NCBI RefSeq assembly: GCF_964204865.1
Contig: NC_135263.1
Location: 8,849,426-8,913,425, forward strand
Direction of reading: 5' to 3'
Source of the DNA: Styela clava
Taxonomy: Eukaryota; Chordata; Ascidiacea; Stolidobranchia; Styelidae
Length of the DNA stretch: 64,000 bases
Shown: positions 1 through 15,000 of the stretch, one piece after another
How the letters are laid out: every line of letters starts with the position of its first letter
Numbering within the stretch: the stretch's first letter is position 1
The notes under the pieces: generated by a model
The model's input: the letters and a program-made list of their open reading frames with translations, nothing else
Database searches by the model: none
What the model was told of the DNA's origin: nothing
Position numbers and translations under genes: made by a program

Positions 1-86
1 TGTGGCAGTTATCACTCCACATTCATATCAGTAAGAGGTGTTTAGACCAAGATACAAATTTCATAACCAACAAATCACACTATTAA

Positions 87-3000
87 TTAGAGACATCCAG
101 GTTTACGGTTAATGCTATTGTATTGATCAAACATCACATATATAGAATTAGTGATTGTATGATATATTGAAAACCATCTAAAATTTTTCACCAAACTTGG
201 AGTTCTTCTCTTTTCTTCCACGTTTTTCTTTGAAGATTTAGATCGATCAGGAGTTTTCATCAAACCAGATATTCTCTTCGATGTTCCTGTTATCAAATAG
301 AATAAATTTGACGCTTATTACAGATTGCAATATCTCCTCAATTTTTTACATAAAAAAAGAGATTTTACATTAGTGAGAGTAAATGGAAGTATGTTTTTGA
401 TTGCTTCACAAATGCAAAACGAATGCAAGAAATCAGCGAGTTTAACTTTATAGGCCATGAGTTAGAGTTATCTCTTACTGAAACATAAATCAACAATACC
501 GATACATACCGCTCTCATTTTGATTTTGTGGTTTGTCAGTCCCAGTACTTGTGCTTTTCTTGGAACCTCGAGGCCTTAGAACAGATTTTCTTGGTGAGTT
601 TGGTATTTCAAACATCATGCTCATTCTCCCCCTTGGAACAATTTGTTCCTGAATGTTTCAATAGAAATGGAATATTTACGTTCATATTTAAAACCTGATG
701 GGATATGTTATTATTAAATGAATTATTTTTATTACTGTCAGGTAGATATCCCATGGATGTCAAAATGATTGGCTATAAAATAATGTTTTACATTGACTAA
801 GGTAAAGCTATTGAATAGGTTATTAATTCCCATCTGTACTTATCTATCAAAAAGTGATCGCCTTGGGAACGTAAGGTATAAAAATCTTGGTCATCGTTCG
901 AAAGAAAGTTTGAATTCAAGAAAATCGAAAATTTTTGATATCCAGCTGTATTTTAAGAAGACTTTAATATATAGAGTAAATCTGGAATATCTCAAGATTT
1001 TATTGCAAAATATATAAACTTAAATTCCTTGCAAGTTCTATGGTAATCATCTATGCACTATGAACTATATTAAAATGTCAAAATCATTTATTATAACAAT
1101 ATACTTTGACTTTACCTTATCTTCTTCTTGGGGTATTGTACCATTCCATTGATTGTCATTATTCTTATGAGACCTAAGATCATAATCTGAAGCAGACGTA
1201 TCACTTCCTCCACGACGATTTTGCTGAAAAGAAAAGGAATTCTATTGTATGTTTATCTTTAATCATACACATGAATAATGAACTTGTCCTTGGAATTGAA
1301 AATTGACCTAAACTGAAAAAAAATTTGCCTTCAGGTTTGAAAAATTTTTGATTTTTGCTTCGGATTGTAATAAATTCGACTCCAGATTCCAATGACAAAA
1401 ACTTTAGCTATGCAAGTCTTTTAAGAGCGCTCAGTAAACTTGACATTTTTCAATTTTCTGTAGAAAATTTGTAACTTTTTTATCACTATTGAAATTCTGC
1501 AATTTTGACTCCCGAATCCCGATGACTGAGAATTTAGTATTTAGACTTCGCCGAGTTTGAAAATCCGATCCTCGTTCAGACTCAATACAACATGAAACTC
1601 TCCTTAACTCACTTTATGTGGAGGGTTTTCTGGAGCTCCATCTTTGTCTGAATTCTTTCTCTTAGGCTGATTGACTTCACTCACACTACTTATTTGTCTT
1701 CTAGTAGATGCTTCTGATTTCCAAGCGACATCACCATGTACATCTTAAATTATAACAAAATAGATTGTTTGGAAAAACATGCTGCTAATAAACGTTGTTG
1801 GCGAAAACATGAAAAATGTTAATATACATGGAAAAGTTTTGGTCAGCATAGACTGTATTAACAACAGCTCAATATGGATTTGCCTTCCGCACGATTACAA
1901 AAATATGTAAAACAATGCTTCCCCAGAACATTGATAAATATAGACAATAACCATTTCACCTAGGATGGTGAGCGATGTCAAACTGGAAATTCCAGTCATT
2001 TTCAAAAATAAATTAGCTTCTATCAGTGATCAAAGACGAAAAAAATACATTATACAGTGAAATATCGATCTAAGAGGCTCAAGTCAAATTACCGATAGTC
2101 ATTCTCCTGATTCTCGCATCATTACCATGAGCACCGATAGATCTCTGTAACTGAGCAGATGTTTGTGTGAATCTACGCATTGTACCATCAGCATCACCTA
2201 CTCTCACTGATTCATCACATTTACTTGGAGTTCGTCCCTGAAAAATGAATTCACATTCACAATATATAACAGTTCTCAAGCTTTTCAAACTCACAGCACA
2301 TCCTGTAATGAGATAGAAACATTTCTTTAGTAAATAGTTTGATATTTTTCAGAAGCACTCGTAAATATCTTTAACGCAGTCCGAGAATCCCTGCTATACA
2401 ACGTTAACATCAATTCGGTCCCAATTAGTTACACTTTACAATGTGTCATGTTTTTGAGATGGTAATACAGTATGCAGGAATGTCCAATACAAAGTTGACG
2501 ATGGAATCAAGTTTAGCATGTTTTTCACTGGAGTCGTTAGAGTTAAACTCCCAAATTTCCTGAGTCTTTCAATTGAGATGAAAAATGTTAAAAATTCCTA
2601 CTAAAACTCAAAAAAGCAATAATTTTATTAATATTTTTAACAGCTATTGAAGAAGCCTTGCAAACACCAAAATTTTTGTTATTAAAATTTGATTTTCTAG
2701 GAAGTTTGATCTGGAATGAAATTTTTTTTTACCCCCGAAGTGGGAGGTGATCTCAAATTTTCTCTAATTTCACCTTTCTGGTTGAATGTAAAAATCATAA
2801 TTTTTTGGACATACAATAGGTCTTTATGCATCATTAATTACTCTTCCATAGACTTGTTTTGAGCAAAGATTACGCTTACTTAAAAACAGAAAATACTTGA
2901 TATTAATCCAACCAGACAAAACAGAGACGAAACAAACGATTTGACAGCACAAAAACTAAGAATGGCCAAGACGGGAATGGTTCAACTACATGCTTTATTT

Positions 3001-6000
3001 ATCCCCATTCTTGATAAGGACAATTTTCAATTGTTACTAGAAATCCCTACCTGAGTTTCGATTGGATAAGAACTCTTCAAATGCGGCAGAGTCGCTGCGT
3101 TTCTGCGTTGTAATTCAGCGAGTCTAGTCAATGATCCAAAATCATAGTCTTCGGGTTCTTCTTCAGTTTGAAAGGCTTAAGATAAAATGAGTTGAATAAA
3201 GGTCAATTTTGGTGTTACAAAAACATGAACGCTTTGATATTTCTATTTATTGCAGGTATTTATATATTTGGTCATGAAAATACAAGAAAAAGTATCTGTC
3301 TAACAAGCAGCTAAAATGCTGGGTTGGTGCTACAGCTTCAAAGATCTCAATCGACAAACCCTGCATCTACCACCACACTCGGGCCGCAATGTAATCGGGT
3401 AGGCAACGCCGAATCGGAAAGACTCCGCTCTTTTTAAAAATACTAGCTTCTCACATATCAGTGGCTGCCCCATAACAGAGCCTTATTCATAGTGAAAGTG
3501 TGAGAACGCTTCACAAAACAAACGCTTCAGTTATTTTCTATATTGTCATTTCTTGCTGCTGTTTTATGGTTAAGGTTATGCTTTAGAACATTCGAAAATG
3601 AGATTTGAAATCAAGCATTGAATTAAAAGTTATTATTAAGAATCAAAACTAAAAAACATGCATCTGAAATGCATGCAACAAGCAATGAATAAAAAAAAAT
3701 ACTTTAATGGGATGATGAAATGAAGTTTGAAGAACTTAAGGTTGTTGATATCAAAGAGTAAAAAGTTCTTAGTCTAAAACGAAGGAATATTTAAACAGGA
3801 AAATTATAGCAAATCAACTATGTTTTTTAGTAATCAAGTCAGAAGATGTAATAAAAAAAAATGCAAAATTTTTTGAATTCGCTAGATAATTTTAGAACTG
3901 GAAAAAGATTCTAAAATACAAAACTAATAAGGAGAAAGGCAACTGTGTCAAAATCGACTTTTTGAAGAGCATTTTTGATTTACGGGTAGTTATTTTTTCT
4001 TTATCTTTGAGACATTTGAAAATGGAATATTAAATAGTAGCGTTGATGATTGAAAATTTTCAAATTCTGAACCTGTTTTATCGAAATATTGTCAATACAC
4101 GAACGAGGTGGACACAATGTTAATGGAAGCAAGCAGGTAAATTAAAAAAGAATGAAATTTCATAACATAAGATGTTAATTCAAACTCCATTTCATACTTT
4201 GTGAGATATCTTTTCCAATATTCCTGTTATATTCATTAATTGAATGACGATCTGAATTTCAAAAACCTCACACAATTAGTCTTTAATCATTCATTGTGAA
4301 CAGACATATTTACGAAAAAATTTTCACAAGAAATTTTTCTAGGCTAAGCTCACATGCACTCAGTCAGAAAGAGATACAACTCTCCTCAGCACAAAAATAA
4401 CTACCGTAACTTAATTGTGAGAAGCTGATAAAAAATTACGAAATTATGTCAATGCTACTGGTGCCATGGTGTATGATTTTTTTATACGACAGCTTATTGA
4501 TGCCGTTTGCTCTGAACCAGACCCTTTACAAGCGACCACTGATATAATGAGCTACTTTCTGCATGATATGGGGAATTTATGATAGTTCACAGGAAAGTTT
4601 TAGCCTTTGAATACTAATAAACTTGAAAAATGACACCATTGGTGAAGCTCCCATGAAAGTCTACATAAAACTAAATGCAAATCATAGACTGCAAATTAAA
4701 AGTTAATAAAAACAGATTATGAAGATTATTTGGCTTGTACAGGAAAAAATGACCAAATTTGCATACCAAGAGATGAAATTGGTTGTCGTGGAATGGTTGA
4801 ATTTCTTTGGTTGGAATGTGACGCACTTTCATTTGCTACGAAACTTGCTTCTGCCAGGTTTGATGAATTCATGTTGATGTCAGCAGATTCGTGACTAACT
4901 CGACTCGTATTGAGTGTGCCGTGAGTGTTAAGCTGAGGTTGACTATGACTGTAGTACCTTGAATTCATGCTGGTTATAGTATCGCTGAGTAAACTACTCT
5001 CAATACTCATGTGACTTCGATCAACAGCTGCTGTATAAAAGAAAAATAGAAGAAATATGGTTGAATGTTTAAACTGAAATGCAATTAAAATACAATGATT
5101 CGAATGTGAGTAAAACTGGCATGGTCACTAGAAGATACAAAACAAAATCGAATATCAAAAAGGTTTAAAATACTTTCTTTATTTTATTTTTTCTGATTCT
5201 AGGTGTAATTTGAAATAATATAGGAATTGAAATCTCACAGTATAACCTTCATATACATTCTGAAAACACATTAAAATAATAAAGAGTATAAATAAAATTA
5301 TTGCTTATCTTAACGTTCCCTATTTTCTATATTCAAACTTATTGGGTAAATTAGAATAACAAACAAATCTCTTTCCACCATATAGCAGGTATACTTTTAA
5401 ATTTTTTAGAATTTCAAAACAAGAGAAAATACTAGCTGAAAAAGATGAGAGAAAAAAGAAAAGGTAGGACTTGGAATTTAAAATAAAATCTCCATATCCG
5501 ATAACATTATTTCAGGATGTATTGGGAATAGTAGAATTTTCAGTTTGAGACATCCTTGTGATATATCATTTTGTATAACGAGAAAAGTGAGTTCTCAAAC
5601 TTCTTATATTAGATTCAGCATTACTACTTTTTTAATTCCATACTATTTTGAATTTGAAGCTAAACGGCTTTGATTAAAGTTTCTGACAAGATGATCTTAC
5701 CATGGTTTGTTGTCTGATTGTTTCTAGCATTTCCACGAGATTGAAGATTGACAGGTGTTCGAAGAATATCGTCCTAACAAGCAAGAAAAATATTAAATAA
5801 CACTTAATTTTGCAATGCCAAAAAAAAAAAGATGTCATAATATGGAAGCTCAATGCCGCAACACAAAAATCTGTAAGCATAATATGCTTTGAAAGCTTGA
5901 TGATAACTAAATCCATGAATGTAACTGAAGAACAACATTAAGATATTGTACAAATGAAGTCATAATTAAAAGCGGGATGTCATAAAATAATGACAATTGA

Positions 6001-9000
6001 CATATGGAACAAACAAATAATTCTATCAGAAAGGGTTGTAAACACCAGTCTAACAATTAAATATACAGAGTGTTCATAACGCTCTTGTTACAATTTCAAT
6101 TTCGCTTTGAAGTCAGTTCTCAATAGCCCGGTTTGTTTTTTGTAATCAGTGTTTTTTCAAGTTTTTTTACATTCATTTATTACACTTGTTGGAGTATAAG
6201 GTATCGATAAATTTAATTTGCAATTTGAAAAGCCCTCATAAACACCGTGTAGTACCTGTACTGTTAGTCTACCTGAGTGAAAATATAAGTAATAATCACC
6301 AATGAATCATCCAATTGTTCTTGATCTTGACGTCTTGCTTTCTTATTCGCAGTTGAAGGAGAATCAAGAAATGTGTCACTTCGACATCGAAACAACTGAA
6401 ATTTTTTTGTAATTTAGATTGTTAATTTCACCGAGGCATGCTTATGTTACCCTCATCAATATACTTTAAATATAAAGAGTTAGAAGTTAGAGTTCGGACC
6501 TCATGCTTGCCGCTTCATCCAGTATGTAATAAATTTTGTAAGCTATACAAAATATTTGTTCAGAAAGTTATTCGGAGTAAAGAGAATAAATTATATTTCA
6601 TTAATTACTCACGTTATCATTTGAAAACATATCATCAGACAGCAAGTCGAGGCTACGTCGTCTTGACGTTGACGTGTCCTGGAAAATATAACAATAATAA
6701 TAGCCCTATAAATTCCCTTTTAAGAATGCAGTGAGATTGGCTTCTACAAAAAATTATGAAAGTTTTAATACTTTGCAGTTGTCGTATTATACTGAAATTT
6801 ATCATTTATGTATCCAGTGGTTTCCATTTTTTTTTCAATTATTCCCCCCCCCCCCCCGAATCATGAATTTTGTCGATTATAATAGATATAGGCCTACCTC
6901 TTCAGCACTGGTCGAAGGTTCCGATATCAAAGTAGAATGTCTGAATCCTGATGCTCTTGAATCACTATGTAATTGTCTGATTTGTCTTTCAGCAAATTGA
7001 AGTTGAGCAGACAGTCTTTGATTCTAGGGAAGATATTATTAAAAAGGTCAAGTCTTTGTTAGAGAAAGTTAAAAACACCACAATCAAAAAATAAAATAGC
7101 ATTTTTAGAAGAGGAAAGCAGTACTTCTGAAATTTTTGTAAAAATCCCTCCCTTTGCTCCAGTGTTCACTATTAGCGCACTTTTTTGCGAAAAGTGCGAA
7201 GCACTTTCGCAACTTTTTTTAGGGACTGCGAAATAGCACTTTTTTTCGATTTTGAAGAGAAATAGCACTTTTTTCTGATTTTGAAAGGAAAAAAATTCAA
7301 AATTGAAAAATATGTTCATGTGAGTCTTAAGTTGTCAAATAAGTAACATACCAGTACTTTTGTAACTCAATTCTGCATATCATAACGATATTTACCGGAA
7401 TTCTAACCTATGAGATGCAGACATAGAAGATAAAGCTTTTGCATTAACCGCAAAATTCTTGTTAATAATATGATTATTATACAAGCACGCTTATTCCGCT
7501 TCTCCCGCAAAACGCTCCAACGGCGTCGCGGTGAGTTTCTTTGAACGAGAGTGTGGTCATGTGACATCCACGAATTGCCACAAAATGAAACGATGGTGCA
7601 AGTTTGACGGGCCTTTGTTCCCTTCTTATAAGATTTTACTAGATTTAGAAAGTTCTGAAACCCGACACGACATTATTTAGTAATATAATGTACGCTTATG
7701 CAATTATTTTTTAATTAGAAGAAACTTTGCAAAATCATCAAATTCACAAAACACATATCATATGCCTTATTAACAGCCATTGCATTGTAACCAGGAATGT
7801 TAAAAGCACATGGCATTTTTCGGAATTTTGCGACATTGCATCCATTTCTCATTGATATGCGAGGTTATGATATTAATGTCCAGAATATTTGTGACCGTAA
7901 CACAATTAAAACCGACAGACTTTTGTCATTACGATATCTTATCTTTATTATTTAGCGCTGATAATGATAAATAAGAATGTGTAATTGTAATTGTTGATGG
8001 CAATTCCGGAGGCGTATTTTTCTTTCTGCAAATAAATTACAGGTATGCAAGTACTTTCAAGTGCTGGGCAAAGTCCTACAAGTTTTCGCAGTCGGTACCT
8101 CGGGGGCCGAACGAGGGTTTTCTTCAATAAACATAATTAAGACGAAACACAGGTAAAAAATATTGTAACAATTTTGAAAGTATGAGAATTTGAGAAAACT
8201 TCTTACTTATTTAGAAAAGAGGACTATATTTGATATTGATGAATACCACTTTTGTAGGAATAGGCTTAGCAGCAGACACCTAACAATGCTTCTGAGATGT
8301 GGCGGGAGACATCCATAAAAGCAGACAAAGCGGAATCATTCTTCATGGATGTCTTGCAACATTGGAAAGATTCCAAGCTACGTCGCCACGAACGGGCTGC
8401 AGAAGCCACGCCATCCATTTTTATTCGTTGGCTTTTGTATTTTTATTTGTGAATAAAACAAATGTGTGAACTGTGCAATTTTGTTACTTGATATCGAAGC
8501 CTTGTAACTTTCTCTCGTTGAAAACAAGGGTTGACCCCCGGGATATTTGGTGCGCCACTCATGCAAAATGTATGTTATGATATGAGAAAAATACCGTCGT
8601 TACTTTTTAAATAACAAATGGATAATTATCCGATTGGTTCTGACTCCGCCTGCAAATCCTTTTATGCACAGACCTCATGTGGAAACACCATGTAACAGTT
8701 ATCTGAAACGGCGAAACATTAATGTAATCCTAAGGCGAAGTTTGGTATCGATCTATGGCCGGCAGTAACACGAATGTGCAATGCTTTGCTGGTCATTCGA
8801 GCAATTGGCTCCGGTGGTTGATTACAGAAAAGTTTCGTTCACGACAGGTGTGCTAAGCAGGTGTCCTTTCGTTAGTGATGAATTTGCTTCAAATCACAAC
8901 AGGTGTTCGCGACAGGTGTGCTTAGCAGGTGTCTTTCCTTGCCGATGAATTTTCTTTTTTTAATCAAGTTTTAAAGGAACAGAGAGACTCTTTTTAATTC

Positions 9001-12000
9001 GTGAAATTCACAGAATGAGCGCTGTTTCCAGTATTTATGTCTAAAATGAGTTATAACAAAAGCTAGGGCACCTAACTTGTTAAAATCGAAAAAAGCACTT
9101 TGTTGTTAAAATCGAAAAAAAGCACTTTCGCACTTTTTTTTTCGACTGCGAAGCACTTTCGCACTCATAATCTCCTTAGAGTTAACACTGCTTTGCTCCT
9201 AATAGAACCTTTTTTTTTCCTCCCTCACTATGCATAAAAACTTCTTAATTTGGTTAATTTTTAAGGGGCCTTTGGCTAGTATTATGCAGAAGTCACACTC
9301 CAGCTTGTATACTGTATAAGTAGTTCATAACGCGTCATAAAGGGGTATTATAGTGATAATACAGAATACTAGTAGTACTACAGCAAATACAAAGCAAAAT
9401 TCTTCCATAAGAATGATTTCTCGCCCGTTGCGAAACGTGGAAGTAAAGCAATAATTTGACAAAGATATTGAATTTGAGAAATCACGATTTAAAACATTAC
9501 ATAAAATAAAAGCACTGCGATACATTATGTTCAACCTAGTTGGGATTTCACAATTATTGTAACCGAAATTTCCTCCAAACAAAAATGTATTAATAGTTCC
9601 CACCTCAGCAGATAACTGTCTGATTTTTTTTTCTTCTTCAATTTTTTGAACATTAAGTTGTGAACTATTGTTAGTCAGCATATCATTCTTTATTTTCAAA
9701 GTACGAACTGCCTCTTGCAAATCCAAGTTTTCCTCTCGTACCTACAATAAAAAAAATTTGTGTGGCTAACAAAAGTCTCCAATCTATTTTAATATAATTA
9801 TAATAAAAAGCATGGTAATCAGTAATTCATAAATTCTTTTTGAGAGAAAGCAAGATTACTCAAACTAACTTAAAAATATGGAAGACTCATTTCCTGGCAA
9901 GATTACAAGCAACAGTGCTCCAGAAGTGTGTGTACCAATATGGAGGTAACTAATTTTCTTCGCCTTTTTTACATCAAGTGTTGGAGGTAACTAATTTTCT
10001 TCGCCTTTTTTACATCAAGTGTGTATAGTGGGAAAGCCTATGGGCAAGGGGGAGTATATTCACTTGGCTAACACAAACAGTCCCCGAACTCGTAATAGAA
10101 CTGAATTTACGATAATCAGAATAAAATTATGGCCTAACCCTAACCTGGAACACATACTACGAGAGTATCCAAGCAACTACTAGAAAGCTACAAAAATTTG
10201 ATCGATTAATGGGGGGCATTACACACAAACAGTTGTCAATTGACAAAGCACTTAAATCAGTTCAAATAGTTGTGAGATAGTGAATTACGGATGACTTTAG
10301 TTCTTAGAATTTTTCTTGTCATTTTGAGACAGTATGAGAGCTCACAGCCATTCAAGTACAACAGGTTACATAATAATAATATTAAGGGACACAGCAAGGC
10401 AATTTGTCAACTTTTGTACATTTTTTATTTTCTATTACCTGATCCAAACTGTTGACAGTTTCGTTAAGTTGAATACGTTTCTCATTATACATTGCAGCGA
10501 TATTATCGTATTTATTAGTTTGTTCATCTGCACGAGTTTGCCAATCTTTCAAATCCTGTTCCAGTTTGAGAATCCTAAAATAAATCGAAAAATTACCAAT
10601 GACTATATTTATGAATAACATTACATTATTCACCAAATTAGAATAAAGTTCTAAAGTAGTGTGTACCGAACATAATTGGTGGCACCCGTCAAAAGACTCT
10701 TTCTAAAAATATACCTAGCTTTGCTTTTAATGGGATTCCATAAGTTATTTTAACAACCAAGTTTAATGATTTGAAGCCAACAAACGAAATCAAAAGAATA
10801 AAAGCATTGCAGTCAAAAAATTAAACAAATCAAAGTCAATTTAATTTTACCAAGTCATCGCGAATAGTATTTAGCTCAGACCTTCGCTCACGGGCTCATA
10901 AGAACCCATGTTTGACCCCCTAGGGAGCCCGAAGCTCCAGTATTTTGGTTGGTACACGAGTGGTGATCCAATACCCACCAGTGTTGAGGAGACATAAGTT
11001 ATAGACTCAACTTGAGTAAGCCTCGAGTCTTCCAAAAACTTGGGAGTGACGTGGAGTAATAAATTAAATTTTGCCATACTATATTAGTTATCCATGTATG
11101 GGTTGTTTGTTTCAGCTTTGTTCGGAGCGAAGAAATGGAACACTTCACAAAAATTGCTTTATTTATATGTAATGTTACTAAAGATACACAAGATGTCCCA
11201 CAACCTTTTATATATAGAAATAATCAAACCTTTCTTGCTTTCCTCTGTATTTTTCTGTAAATTGAGATCGGATTGCTTTCAATTTTTCCTCTGCATTTGT
11301 TTTTTGTTCTTGTGCTTCAGTGAAAGAAGTTTGCAAATCCAATTTTTCTTTGGTAATTCTGGAAAAGTACATGGGTAACGGCCTAGTTTAAATACCAGCA
11401 ATTGTATTATATTTGTATTACAATTGTATTATACATATTTTTTCGCCAATAATTTTGCGAATTAATAGATTAATGGATAATACATAACAGGTTAATTAAA
11501 ATAGCTGAAGCAGCAATCACACGTGCAGAAGCAAAAAAATGTCAGTTTCTTCAAAATAAAGTCCTTGCTTATCAGAGGATTTAATTTTAATAACAATGTA
11601 ATTCAATTAGTGTCTTCGACATATTTCATACACAGCTTTTACCTGTTCAAATTTTCCTCCACAGATTTGAGTTGTCCTTCTAACTCTAGGCTCCTCGTTT
11701 CAAATTGTTTATATTTATTTTCATAAAATATTTTGTCATCAGTCACAAGCTTCAACTAATAAAGAAATAGAAGATGTTGAGTTGAGTCAAAACGTCTACA
11801 ACAGTAAATTATTTAATTATATGAAATTGATTTTGTCTGTTGAACTATAACTAGGTAAAAGTACTAAGATGCTAGAAAAAAATGAAATGTTTCTGATTTA
11901 GTGAGATGCCGCAAATTCTGTAAAATATAATAAAAATCTGTTCCAAAAAAACATCCATACGTTTTATGTTTTTAAAAATTTTCTTTAATTTCAGTATATA

Positions 12001-15000
12001 TTCTAACAGTTTGAATTATTAACCCCCTATTTCCCCCCTCACAATTAAATCTTAGATCTTGGCAGTTGTCTTCAAAATGAGTCTCCTTACATATTTGTTT
12101 AATAATATTAAGGCTACTCACAGAACTTCTTGCTTCTGAAAGTTCGTTCTCTATTCCAAGGACTTCTGAAAAAGAAAAACATAAGTCAGTAGGTAGAAAA
12201 CCCAGTAAAATATACAATACCGTACATCCTGTTTATTAACTTCCATTTATCGGTATATAAATGAAATTTTTAAGTAAAAATAAAACTGACAAGTGTAAAA
12301 AAATGCTAATTTTTTGATACAATTATGTCAATTACCTTTCTTTAGTCTTCCTTCTAGTGCTGAGTATCTATCTTTTTCCATTTCTAACATTTTTAAAGTT
12401 TTATCAGTAGTATCTTGAGATTTAGTAATTTCATCAAGATGACTTTGAGACATTTCATCCAGATTCTGGTATATATCATATAAAAAAACATTTCAGCACA
12501 GTAATGGCCAAAAAAATAATTTAATATGCTGAATAATACTCTGTAATAGGAACATTGCACAAATAATTGTATTGATACTTCATGTTGAAAAATGTAGAAT
12601 AGTTACAATGAACATTGTTTTGTTTATTTACATATTCAGAAATTAAAGAAAGTCTGTTTTCTGTCTGATGTTCAAATTAGTCAAATTCATAAAATGTAAA
12701 ATTTTGAGATAAAACTATTCCAAATAATTCCTAAAACCAAGAATGCACAGTATCAAAATGAATATTCAATTTTTTCAAGTTTCAAACTAAAAATACATTG
12801 TTTGAAATATTCAATATTAAATTCATTCAAGTGTTTTAACCTAAGTTTCATAAAAAAATGTGATACTATTACTAAAAATAACAGCGCATGCCACAAAATA
12901 TATGACTTTTTAATAAGAATAAATTCAGATATATTTAAAAAAAAACTAAGCTATATGAATAACATCAAAAGGGTGAAGCCAATGAAGATGGAAATGGTTT
13001 TAATGAAGAGCCTAAGCCATCTGAAAATAATAATTGACATATTGTTCAAGTTGAAACAGAATATCACAACATACCTTTTGCAAAGTTTCATTTTCAACTT
13101 TCGAGTAATCAGATGCTTGTATCAACTCTTCAATCTCCGTTTGATATTTGATTATTTTCTTATCGTCAAGAAATTTGGCTGATTTCAAATCTTCTATAAC
13201 AGATTCTAATTCATTCAACTTTTCATCTTTTTCAGTTTCTAGAACTTTCATCTTTTTCTGTAAAGATTCAACCAGGATGCGATGATTCTCCAACATCTCT
13301 TGCATTTCTTTATCAGCAGTATCTTCAGAAGAATCCTTTTCTTCTCTCAAAGATGACAACTCTTCCTTAAGAGATTCAATTTCTTTTTCCATTCGTGACA
13401 TTGCGGACAATTTCTCCTCCTGTTGTTTTTTAGATTCATTTTCTAATGACTCACATTTTTCTTTGCTCAAGGAAAGATTCTCTTCTAAAATTAGATTTTC
13501 CGATTCCAATTTATCGAGACGTTCTCGTTGTATATTTTCATATGTTTCAACTTCAGATTTGACACGAATAAGATCTGCGACAGTTTCTTCGCGAGCTGCT
13601 GAATCCATTTCCATCTGTTTTTGCAGATTTTCAATTTCATCTTCCAAGTCTTTGATCTGAGAAAGGTTTTCTTTATCTTTACAACTCAATACGTCATTTT
13701 CTGTTTCTTTCATTTTCAAATTATCCAAAACAGAATTATGTTCAACTTGATGCTCTGATATTATATCAGCAATTTTAATTTCCAAGAATTCTTTTTTCAA
13801 GACAATCTTTGAATTCTCTTCTTGCATCTTTTTAAGTTCTTTACATTTCTCCTGGAATTTAGATTCAAGAGAATCAATTTCTTCTTGTAATATAACTTTC
13901 TCTTTGTTCAACTTATCCTCCCACATAAGAGTTTCAGTCTCCATTTTCTTTTGCATTGTTTCTTCTAACTCGTGAAATTTCTTTATATTTTTGTCTTCTT
14001 TATATTTGGATTCCTCCTGTAGTCTTAACAACATCTCATCTCTAGAGGAAACTTCCTCCAAGTGTGATACCTTTCCTCCTTCTAGAGCTAGAATCTTCTT
14101 CTGAGCAACTTCAAGATCATCATGGATTCTCTTATTCTCATCCTGAGAATCTTTAATTCTGTTTTCCATTACTTCATTAGCTTCCTCCAACATCTTCTGT
14201 AATTCATCAATTCTTCCCTGATGATTCTCCACTGACAATTCAGAATTTTCCAGGTTGGACCGCATCAATTCAAGTGATACTGCATCCTTTCGCAATTTTG
14301 CTTGAAGAATATTATTTTCCTCCCGGATCGTCTGTTCAGAAATCTTAAGATCCTCTAGCTGTTTCTCAACTGAATTAATCGCATTCGTAAACTCCGTATT
14401 TTTCTGGAGTAAATCATTATTTTCTTCTTTATACTCATTTTCTCGGACTTGACTCTTTTCAAGTTCATCTTGAATCAATTTCAACGCATCAGTCTTCTGT
14501 TGTAAGTTATCCTGAAGATTGACAATTTCCTCATTTTCCATTTTATCTAATTTCATCTTAACTTCTTCCAATTCTGTTTGTGTTTTTTCAAGAACGTTAC
14601 ACGATTTTTCAAGATCACAAGTCAGTGATGAATTCTTCTCTCGTAGGGACTCCATTTCAATATTTGACGTTTCTTGAAAACTGGTGAATTGCGATTTTCC
14701 AGATTCTAAATCAGACTTTATTTCCAGAATAGCTTTTTCATATTCGGAAATATCACTTTTCAAAATATTAATTTCATTATTTTTGGCAAAAATATCATTC
14801 GAAAACATTTCAGATTTATTGTTCAAATCAGCTTCTAGTTCTGAAATCTTCCTTATTTTTTCCTCAACAATATCCTTAAGTTCTTGTAGATGAGCATCCT
14901 GTACCTTCTTCTTCAACATGTTTTCATCTTCATGATTGACAAGCAATTCATTTAAAGCTTCTTCCGTTCTTTTCGCATTCCTCTCACTTTTTTCCAACTG

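Noticed and set aside
10851..10881. Possible 31-nt NuMA micro-exon encoding SELNTIRDDL with AG and GT flanks
   Set aside because: Including it shifts the frame of the next exon (10574-10439) into a stop, whereas joining 11230 directly to 10574 keeps the frame and gives a smooth coiled coil.
13463..14893. Antisense ORFs on the + strand within the NuMA rod exon
   Set aside because: They are mirror images of the repetitive Glu/Lys/Leu codons and show only Ser/Phe/Ile-rich nonsense.
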